From the NCBI GenBank assembly GCA_009780065.1, contig WRAS01000001.1:98521-162520 (forward strand): a stretch of DNA of 64,000 nucleotides, read 5' to 3'. The position numbers and the translations under genes were made by a program. Below the pieces are notes generated by a model. It was given only the letters and a program-made list of their open reading frames with translations, was not told the DNA's origin and ran no database searches. This stretch comes from Bacillota bacterium. Lineage in GTDB: Bacteria; Bacillota; Clostridia; Christensenellales; UBA1242. Below, piece after piece: positions 9,463-20,200 of the stretch. Positions within the stretch are counted from its first letter, which is position 1. Each line of letters begins with the position of its first letter.

Positions 9463-11091
9463 ATGTCACGTCGTGTCGCATTTTATATTTTGTTCATATT
9501 CGGGGCGGTATTCTTGTTGGCTCTGATACTATTCATGTTTTTATTTTTAGGCGGCAGCAATTGGAATATCTTTGGATTAGGGTCTGTGGCACAACGAAAT
9601 ATTTATACGGTATTCCATGGTCCAGACGTTGATTCAATCCTTGCGCACAGAAATATAATTATTGACAGCAACACCACACACATTGAAATCCGTGCTGTTA
9701 AAGAAGGGCAGACAGATGAAGGCAGGATAGTTCTTTTCGAAAATGCAAATGGTGTTAGTTTTAACAGCCTCCATCGAACCCATGTCTCTTGGATTCAAGA
9801 AATCAGACAAGATGGTTCGGTATGGTACAGAATCACGGTACACGAGCCAAACGGGGTAGTACGGCGTAACGCGCGTCTTGTAATCAACTTGGTTCCGGAT
9901 AATATTCCAATTGCCCAAGCCCAGATGCAACCTTTTAATTTTATTTTGAACACGGGTGCGGCTCCGGTAACTTTTTCCGCGGACCCAACCGTAGATTACA
10001 TGTTCATTGACCAGGTTATAGTAAACAACGCGTGGGGTATTATTAACTTTCCGCCTCCGCCAACTGAATTGATTCCATTTGTGTTAGAGGTTAGACGTCT
10101 TGTAATTAATTCCAGTTCCACTGTTAACATTCGTACCCTGGTAACAGATTACGTCCAAATAAACAGCAATACCGGAAACTTTACATTCGGTGACATAGGA
10201 ACTGCCGCGACATTAGGTACAGATGTGCTTGTGTCTAATGGTACAAGTCACACTATAAACTCGGCACCTAATTCCACTGTTAGGGGTAATGTAAGATTTG
10301 AAACAGGCGGTGGATCGATAACATTGGTAGATGTTATTGGTAATGTATATGTGAATACAAATATCGCGGGAATTACGATGAGAAATATAGATGGGGAAGT
10401 AAACATAGAAACATATTCCAGTGCAATTCGAATTACAGAGATCAGTGGCCAATTGAATTATGAATCAACCGCAGGTACTATTGTTGTAAATAATACACAC
10501 GGTTTTTCCGATGTCCGAACAACCCGTGCAAACGTTACAATTGGTACGACATCAAATGCAAGTTCACCTGTTACCGCAGGTGCGCAGGGTAACGTTGTCG
10601 TGTATAACCGTTACGGCAGTACCACGGTAAATTTTGGGTGGCATGCCACTGCACATGAATTACATGTTGTTGGTTTTGATGGAAATGTAGTAGCCACCAA
10701 TATCAAGGGTCTGGTAAATATAATGCTTGGCAGTAACGGTCGTGCAACAGTTCAAGCAAGTTTTTTGCAAATAGCAAACGGCAGTTTAATAGAACATCAG
10801 GGCAGTACATCCCCAGGGGTTAATTTTGGAAATATAACTGTGACACTTCAACGGGTTAACGCGCAAACACAATTCAATCAACCATTCAGTTTTATCGTAG
10901 AAAATACACGTAGTGCACGTGACTTCACTGGGTGGCCTGTTGCGGGCTCGCCTGGAAATGTACCAAGTGGTGTGGAAATACCTAACTTTAACGCATTCCC
11001 AAGTCCAGGAGCATGGCAAGTACATGGTGGCAGTGTAAATCACGCCTTGGTTGTAAGAACATCAAACACAGTTGCACTTAGAGCAGCATAA
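9463..11091 (+). CDS. Membrane-anchored beta-rich protein, DUF4097/adhesin-like
   Basis: N-terminal TM, then repetitive GNVNVET/GxI-type strand repeats (e.g. NIDGEVNIETYSSAIRITEISGQLNYEST). Confidence 0.6.
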   Translation: MSRRVAFYILFIFGAVFLLALILFMFLFLGGSNWNIFGLGSVAQRNIYTVFHGPDVDSILAHRNIIIDSNTTHIEIRAVKEGQTDEGRIVLFENANGVSFNSLHRTHVSWIQEIRQDGSVWYRITVHEPNGVVRRNARLVINLVPDNIPIAQAQMQPFNFILNTGAAPVTFSADPTVDYMFIDQVIVNNAWGIINFPPPPTELIPFVLEVRRLVINSSSTVNIRTLVTDYVQINSNTGNFTFGDIGTAATLGTDVLVSNGTSHTINSAPNSTVRGNVRFETGGGSITLVDVIGNVYVNTNIAGITMRNIDGEVNIETYSSAIRITEISGQLNYESTAGTIVVNNTHGFSDVRTTRANVTIGTTSNASSPVTAGAQGNVVVYNRYGSTTVNFGWHATAHELHVVGFDGNVVATNIKGLVNIMLGSNGRATVQASFLQIANGSLIEHQGSTSPGVNFGNITVTLQRVNAQTQFNQPFSFIVENTRSARDFTGWPVAGSPGNVPSGVEIPNFNAFPSPGAWQVHGGSVNHALVVRTSNTVALRAA

Positions 11092-11154
11092 TATTTATGT
11101 CCCAAAAAGTTACAAATTACTTTAGTAAAGAAGAATTCTGCGCGCATTTTTTAT

Positions 11155-11183
11155 TTGACACTTTCGTTTAAAAATTAGATAAT
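11155..11183 (+). promoter_or_regulatory. Strong predicted promoter of the giant surface protein gene
   Basis: TTGACA(11155-11160)-N17-GATAAT(11178-11183). Confidence 0.75.
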
Positions 11184-11194
11184 TAAGCATAACT

Positions 11195-11220
11195 ATGATA
11201 CGGGCGTGGGCTCGTATCGT
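11195..11220 (+). promoter_or_regulatory. 5'-terminal stem-loop in the predicted leader
   Basis: ATGATACGGGC-GTGG-GCTCGTATCGT, 11 pairs including two G.U; begins about 5 nt after the predicted start site. Confidence 0.55.
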
Positions 11221-11260
11221 TTGGTCTTGACAAAAGCAAAACGTTGGGGGAAAAAGGTTT

Positions 11261-14200
11261 TTGAGTCTCAGGAATAAAATAATCTTTGGTGCATTGATTG
11301 CGGTTGTACTCATCGCTGTACTTGGGTTTGTTTTATCTGGCGGTGGTCCTGTTTATGCGGGGCTTAATGTTGCCGCTTCCAGAACCCAAGTAACAATCAC
11401 AAAACACATAAATGACTTTGGAGTAATCCAAACAGGAACAAACATAGAGTCAGTAAATATCCAAGTCACAGGTGCCCCCAGTGAAATAGGCCCAGATGTG
11501 CATGTGTTTTCGTTGAACGAAAGTGTCGCATCCGTGCACGCACGACCACGTGCAGCCGGCAGCAATATAACGACAATTGATATAATAGGGAATTCAAGCG
11601 GACAAGCGACAATTCGTGTATTAACGGTTGGTGGCGGAAGAACGCTGGATATTTCTGTTAGGGTAGAGGTTCCCGCAAGAAGTTTGTCTGTAAGAGATGG
11701 TGTGCAATTTGGTGTAACACGTCCTCTGTTTGGTGGCGATGATGCTGTATTACCGTTTAGCCAAGGTGACTTTAACTTTTTTGCAACCCCAGATGGTAAC
11801 CCATCGTTTGCAACCACAATTAACACATTGGAATTTTCCATAATTGGTAATGCAAGAGGTACATACATCCAAGGCAATAGTTTGGTCGTTCCTGCGTTGA
11901 TTGCACCAGACCCAGGTCCTGTGACTATACGTGCAACATTGACCCAGGCAAATAATCCAATTGACCTAGATTTCACTGTGTTTATTTTTAATCCATTTCT
12001 TCATCTTCAAGTTCAAGAGGTCAGACCCACGTTACAGGCTCCAACTTATACGCCTATTGCCTCACTTGTAAAAAATGATATTAATATTGGCAGCGACTGG
12101 GTTGACTATGATATCTTAACCAGTAACTGGGACCCACATGATGTGCCATTTGGAAATGGACAAGTCCGTTTTGGTTTCCGATTTAATAATTCAAATCCAC
12201 ACGTAGCGCATATAAACTTTCAAGGCGAGGACAGTTTTAGAATAAATGCAAATGGTATAGGTTCCAGCGATGTCGAGTTAATTCTGTTTCCAATAGTCAC
12301 AATGCCAGAAGGCGAGTTTATTTTTGATCGCATACAAGATGCAAGGGTACATGGCCGATTGCCAATAGGTGTTGAGGTTCGTAATGTTTTCACAAATGAC
12401 ATATTACGTTTGTCGCTAGGCGGCAATGTTATTGATAACCCGAATGATTCGGAAATTTTTGCGTTTTACAGTGCAGATACAGTTAACCTTGTAAGAAATC
12501 CTTTTAACATTGTACTTTCGGATCCGCTTGTTGTTAACAATACATTACACCACTCAAACAATGACCATATTAAATTCGAAATCCATAACAGACCAGCTGC
12601 GATACCATCTTGGATATTTGCGTGGGATATTTTTCATATAACACATACCAGACACCCATTGAATTTGAACCATGTTGTAATGCGACAAAACGAGTTTGAA
12701 AATGGTGTGCCGTATTGGTCAAATTTTACAATTTCCATTAATCCACGGATTGCTCTTGCTCATGCGGGTGCATTGATTAATGCAGATGACATGTTTATTC
12801 GTGTAAGAACCGTTCATGAATGTGCTGGCGGGTTACCACTTGCTTATCTTGATATTGACCTTGTCAATGTGCGCGCAGTTCACGAAATAACACTCTCGCA
12901 CGCAAACGGGGATGAATTGGACACATTATACCCAGTTGTAGGTGGAGGGACAGGTGCGTTCGAATTTTTCGTGGGGACGGATGTGAACGAAATAAGTTCC
13001 GACTTTGTTTCGTTTTCGCACGCAGAATATTTCCAAGTAAACCAAATTACCATGACTCCGCCATATAACATATTGACGGGTTTAAGGCGAATTCAATACA
13101 ACATTGTTGTATTATCAGTACATCACTCGAATGCGTCGATTATTGGTCAAACTTTTCCAATTACAATTACATACATCAGTGGTCATTCACAAACATTTTA
13201 TATAGAGGTTTTAAGACAACTGACCAGTCTTCGCGTGGATGTTCGGAATCTGTCAAACGGGCATGTCTATTTTGAACCGGACCCAGGTGCGGACGAAACC
13301 ACAAGAATGCGTGATAGAACACAAGACGGCATAGTCAATAGAATAGTAACAAGTTTTGTCCGAATTGATGGCACATATTCGCTGGACCTTACGCCGACAC
13401 CAACACATGCAAGTGTCTGGGCAGAAATCAGCCATATCGGTGCATCGCTAGGGAACATAAGCATTGATCCAGAAAACTTTACATTTACACCACATACCGA
13501 GGGTACATTCCAACTTAGCATCGAGTTATTTGCCCTAAATCCAGAGGTTCTGTCTGGTGTAATCAATACTGTTTTCAATTTAACCATAGTTGTTGTTAAC
13601 CCAATAATTGATGCAAGTTTAGATTCAAATTTCATAACATTATTCTCGTTTGATACATTGTCCGAGATGTCTGGTGTTCCAAACAACTATGTGGATAGTT
13701 TGCATAACCTTAACATCAACTTGACATTCGCACGCAATTTAACTGGCGGTAATTTGCCACTTGCAGCACCGCATATTTCTGGTAGCGTGCTTGGGGATTG
13801 GGTATCTATCACGTCTTTGAATCCAGGCAATACCAGTTGGGAAATTCTAGGCCTACGGGCTCGTGGTAGTCAAATAGAGATTGAGTTCTCTATTCATCAA
13901 ACCATCGTTCATAATGCCGAAACACGTGTTATTGGATTTACATTTGACAGACCGCTTGTGTTCGTAGTGAATGTGGTAGATGCGGTAACGGTACAGAGTA
14001 TCGCACTTGCCGACCATGGTAGTTATATCAACTTGGTGATGGAGGGTACAAATAATACCTTCCCAATCCGTACATCTGTTCAACCCGCTAACGCGCATAA
14101 CCCAAGGCTTAGATTTGCGTTCGAAGTTAACGGCAGTGTCTGGGATTCCAGCGGGAATTTGATAACCTCTGTATTTAACAACAGTAGTGAACCAATCGCC

Positions 14201-17200
14201 CAAGTTAATCAATACACAGGCTTGATCACGGCATTTGAAAGTAATTTTATAGATGACATAGAAGTTGTTCTTGTAATATTCGCGGTGGACAGTGTCAGAA
14301 CCAGTTCATTGTTTACAGATTATATATTCCATACGTACCTAAGGCGCAGTGTCTTTATATATGACCATCGCGACCCAGCGGACGGTGTCTTTATGATTTC
14401 TAACCTTGAACAATTCCTTAGACACGTTATGGGTCATAATAACCCAAGTCAAAGTGGCCAGCCAATAAACTTTGGACCAGGCACAGGAGTTTTGGACTTC
14501 TTTGATTTCCGTGCGAATGGCCGTGATCTTTCCCAAGGTTTGCGTGGGCATTTCCGTTTAACGAATGACATTGATTTCGGCGGGGTATTGTTGGAACCAA
14601 TTCCACATTTCATCGGTCAATTTGTGGGGACCAGCAACATCGCAGTAGCAGGTGGTGGATTTGAACGTGCGCGTTATTCCCTTGTGAACCTTAATTTACA
14701 TGCAAATCAAACATCCCAGTTATCTCGAAACACAATTACAAATAATTTTGGTCTGTTTGCGCAAATAGGTGACTGGAACGGAAGCGGAACCATAAACGTA
14801 AATCGCGGTCTTGTAGATGGGGTCAGTTTTATCAACGTCAGATATCTTCACTCTCTTAATCGTGGAATTGGTTCAGGCATATCATCCAATATGGGCGTGG
14901 TGGCTGCGGTTAACCGGGGAACAATTCGTGACGTAAATGTTCATGTCGAAGTCGGACACTATATACTGAATTTTGGTGAAACCCTTAACATGGGTGCAAT
15001 TGTCGGACTTAACCAAGGTCAAATTTTGGAAACCATGAGTCTCAACGCAAGTGGTTTATTAATGGTAAACCACGCAGGCGGGACAGAGGGATTGAATATG
15101 GGTGGTTTAGTTGGATTAAATGATGTACAGGGTACAATACGGGGATTAAATGCCGCGGATGTGCTTGGTGAAAATATTGTGATTAATAGTCAGGTCAGTC
15201 TTGTATATTCGGCGATTGTAGACATTCCAGGTTCAACAGATAGAAACGTAGGCGGTATTGCAGGACGAAACCAAGGAACAATTGATCAGGTTTCCAGTGA
15301 AAACTTTATGTACAACCAAACACGTGGAAACACAGGCGGTTTAGTTGGCCGAAACATTGGAATATTGCAAAACAGTTATTCAACCTCTGCAATGTATGGT
15401 CGTGGAGCAATTGGTGGTCTTGTTGGATGGAATGACGGTACGGTGAGAAATTCTTATTTTGATTTTTATTTCAACCAAGGTGTTTTTGAAAACATGCACG
15501 ACGTGTTGCGTAATCGACTTTCACAAATTCAACGCGACCAGATTAATTGGACGGGGGATGGTTTCTATGCTGCGCTGATTGTGGGTGCGGGTGCGTCGGT
15601 GCCTGCGGGTGTTGGTGGTTTTGGTGTTGTGCCTGCGGTTGTGGGTGGAATTATCGGAGTTAACAGTGGTAATGTGTTCAACAGTTTTGCTTCCTCCATC
15701 TTTGATAACGATACAAATTTTGTTTTTGATACTTTGCCATATCGCGGTGACATATATATAATTTCTGCACAAGATGTAATTGTGGGTGGTGCGATTGGTC
15801 GACAACTGAACACAGGTGGTTCAAACAGCAATATACATGGTGTATTTTCCAACATGACGATTGTTTATGAAAGACCAACACAAGGTGTTGCAGCAGCAGG
15901 TCTTATGGCAGGTGTCTTTGGTGGTCTTATTGGTGAATTGAATGCGGGTATTGGTTCTGGTGTGGAAATACGTGCCTCGTTCGCATATAATCACTTTCAA
16001 GTAAATAATAACAGAGCCGGTACGCTTAATATAACAATGGGTGGTCTGGTTGGGCGAAACGTCAGTTCAACTGCCTCAAATATTGATTTCGTTCTATGTT
16101 ATGCGGTTCTTGAAAATGACCAATTGGACACAAATGGTTTGATTAATATGACAGGTATGATTAATCCAACAACACTTGCGCAAGCAATTGGTAATGGCAA
16201 TATGGCTGGAATTAATCACAATTCAACAAGATTTGGTTCTGCTAATGCACTTTTCGGTGGCATGATGGGCTTGCAATTAAATACGTGGACTGCGGTCGTT
16301 GGTGGGAGTACGGTTAATGCTAATAATTATTTTATAAACTTTTCAAACATAAATGTTATTGGAATGACGCACCTTTTGGGGAACGAAGCGGCATTCATAG
16401 ATCAAATGGGTGGATTCAGATTTCCATTCATCCGTACGTCATTTGTTTCAACCAATGCATTGTTCGAAAGACCGATGTTTATTGCAAAACCATACGAGGT
16501 TGAATTGCATCTCAGAACATTCGAAGAATACCGCGAAACATTCCGCAGAACATCAAACAACCGTGGTGGTTTTAACTATGTAATTGGGGCAGACAACCCA
16601 CCAAGTGACATGCCAACCGCGGCACTGTTCTTTACCGATGCACCCTTTATTCCGGGGAATACGAATACGGCAAACAGATACTATTTGGATGATATCTTTG
16701 AAACCGAGGTTAGTCCGGCAATCGCATCGCGTAGATTACGTATCGAGTTCGTGAATAACGATGGTATAGCCGAACTGGGGATGAGTCTCCAAAGCGGCCG
16801 ACCACAATACTTTATACAACTAAGACGTACTGGTACATTTGAATTGCACAAGATTAGTACCCGTCACGCGGTCGAAGACCCAAGCATTACACCAATTCCA
16901 ACCGGAAAAATTCGATTCAATGTGGTACCTGGTGTCACCGCACAAACGGTAACACATCCGGCATACAGCATAATTGCACGTCAAGAGATGTTATTCCCAA
17001 TGTTGCAAAGTGGCAGCACATTGGTGCCTGTACGTAATCCGAATAACTTTGCACACAATTTCGCAATGCGAAAGGGAACACACTTTTTCCTTCATGGCGC
17101 GGTGGATTCAAATGCATGGGGGATTAGTGCCCGTTACATGCATGCAACCAGTGGTGGCTGGGTAAATTACGATAATGGAACAATGTTGGAACACTTTAAC

Positions 17201-20200
17201 ACGGCAATGCCGACAGGCGTTACATTTGAATTTGTGCCATACATTGTCGTGGATGGGATTAGATTCTATGCGGAGGCACTTAGAATCTCATTACATGTTG
17301 AAATTTACGAGGGTGCAATTGAACTAGATATTTGGCAATCTGAAACTGGCTCTGATGCAACCAGCCAAAGTATCTACAGCGGGCGATTCATAACAGATGC
17401 ACGTGCACCATCAGATTTTACTCCAGCACAGTGGTCGACAATGAATGCAAACGAAGTTGCACGTCGTAACATGTTACTTAGATATCTGAATTTCTCGTTT
17501 AGTCACGAAGGCGCTTCACAATCCTTATTCTTGAATGACCCAACATTACCTGTTGCACTTCGTTATGTTGATTCCAATTTTAATAACCAATCAACTGTCA
17601 GAGTCAGTGGACAAGGGAGAAGTTTCTCGCTGCTATTTACATTGTTTGTCGAGGAATTGGAACAATATGGATTTATTGTTGGTCAAGGCATTTATACTTA
17701 TATTGAATATCGTTTCCATATAACCATGGCAATTGTGGTAGATGAGAGTGTATTTACTGATATTGGTTTGAATACATCACTTCAAAGTGCGATACCGAAT
17801 GGTCTATTGGGATCATTAAACGCAACCGAGCGCCGAATCAACGAAAGACATGTCTTAATGTACACAAGCGCGGATGTAGAAATTATGCCAACCGTGCTTC
17901 AATCGGTAACTTTGCAACACTTTGCAGAAACAGACAGGGTTGCAATAGATGGTGGAGCAGGACATGCAGTAAGTCTTGCACCAGGTCAGTTACAAAGCAA
18001 CAATATCCTTACAAATCGTATAGGTGACACCTTTATTGGTGGGATGTTCAAGATTTATGCAAATCCAATGTTTGCAAATATTGATTCTTTCCTTATGTGG
18101 AGCAGTACCTTTGACATGTATCTAGATACTATTGTAATTGGATACGATCAACAAGACGAACCAATTTATAAATCTGTTTACATGCCGTGGTGGGTTGGTC
18201 TAAGACAAATGGTGTATTGTGAGCGAACTGGCAACTTTGTATTTTTACCGCAGCAGGCACCAAACGTAGAAATCAACGTTGAGGGTGACAATGTCAATGC
18301 GCAACAGATGTTCCAGGTATCTCGTTTGACTATGGATGGTACTTATGCATGGGATGGTGTTTATTATATTCAAACAGTGCTGAACCGTGATCTGAGTCAA
18401 GCGCATCAATACTTTGGTCCAATGTTTGATGATATGCAATTACCGCAGGGAATTTCATTCGGCATTGGTTCACGTTTTGAATCCCTTGGTCGTACAATTG
18501 ACCGTTCGGTCCAATTGTTTGCACAAGACAGACCAGGTTTGTATTTTAACTATGACCGACCACACACAACTTCAAGTCTCCAAGCAGTTGGAACAACCCA
18601 CGCGTTTACAATGCAACCAATTGGTCCGGTAGGAATCGAATGGGGCGACATAGGCAAAATTACTGTGGACAGAGCGCCAGGTCCAGGTACAGCATCAGTC
18701 AACCACATCGGTGGGCAAACATATGCACTGACAATCAGTCCAGATTTTCCAATCGGTGCAGACATCGTGGTTATCTTTGAATACACATTGGAACGCAATG
18801 GGCAATCAGTTACCCAGTTTGCAAGGATGACAATTACAACAGTATTATTCCGTGTAAATGGTTTTGAATTGGCAGCAACACGTGGGAACACCGTGCGATT
18901 GCAACATGGGAATAGACAAGACATGCAACTTGGTGTCATCGCAAGTAGATACAATGGATTCACAGGGAATGACGAATTAATGGGCAGAATTGATGCCGCA
19001 ATATCTACGTTCGAGACTCAAATAAACGAATACCATGGTCCGGAAGACAGATCAGAAATGCTGATATGGCGCGGTTTTGGCTCTGGTGTGGGACATCATC
19101 TTAATACAGGGGTTCGAAGTGCGGACCACGACTATTATGTAAATGGTGTGCCAAGTGGTGAATTGAACTTTTTCCTTGGACGGGGAAGTAATTTGGGCGG
19201 TACAAAGTTTATATCCAGATCTGGCACAGAAACCAGAACAACACGACTTACAGTGACAATGTATTACGAATTCCATGTAGGTGGACTAGTCAACGCAGTT
19301 AGTCTTGCAGAAAGACACGTAACATCAACATTCAATATACAGACTGTTGCTGGAACTGCTGCCAATAATCCAGAGGCCATAACCCAGCCATCGCAACTTA
19401 TTTGGCTGCAAGACAGACCAAATGATCACTTTATTCTTATGAATGACATTGTGTTGAATGATCATGTGCCTATTGTATTTAATGCGCAGACCTTTGATGG
19501 AAATAATAATAGAATTTTCTTAAACAGTTTTAACATCTCGCATGATGGTGGAACGACAAATATAGGGTTGTTCTCGACAATTACGGCGAACCGTGTTATT
19601 AAGAACCTTAACATTGTGTTGCCAGACAGGCACAGTCTAACAGTAAATTTATCCGGACACAGTACATCGGGTACAGTAAACGTGGGTGTGCTTGCAGGTA
19701 CCAACCATGGGATTGTAACCAACGTCGCGATCCTTAGTCCGGGTCAATTCGTAGGTGGAAGGGTGGTCGATGCAGGTGGACGTGATGTCCCAATCGCAAA
19801 CTTTGATCGCAGTGCATTTAACACGAACTTACCGCGCGAAGGTTCACCAAGTGAACTTGCGGTGATTCTTGGTGTGGCGGCGGGTACAGGGCAACAACTT
19901 ACGGTTAATGTGGGTGGTCTTGTTGGGACCAATGCACGTGGAACGGCAACTGGGTCGGGAGCAACACGTGGTGTAATATCAAACAGCCGTGTTCTTATAA
20001 ATATTTACGTTGGATCCGAAGACAGAGAACAAGTCGCGCCAAACATTTTCCGTGCGCGTGTTGGTGGCTTTGTGGGTGTTAACCAAAGCCATATAGTCAG
20101 CAGTTTCTTCCGCGATGGAATTATAAGAAACCATTCAATGCCAAGGGAATTGCCATTGCCAGCACAAGTTGGTATCAGTATGACTGGGGGATTTGTTGCT

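Noticed and set aside
11353-11976. 207-aa minus-strand ORF
   Set aside because: Antisense to the giant surface gene, no homology signal, Pro/Thr/Ser shadow composition.
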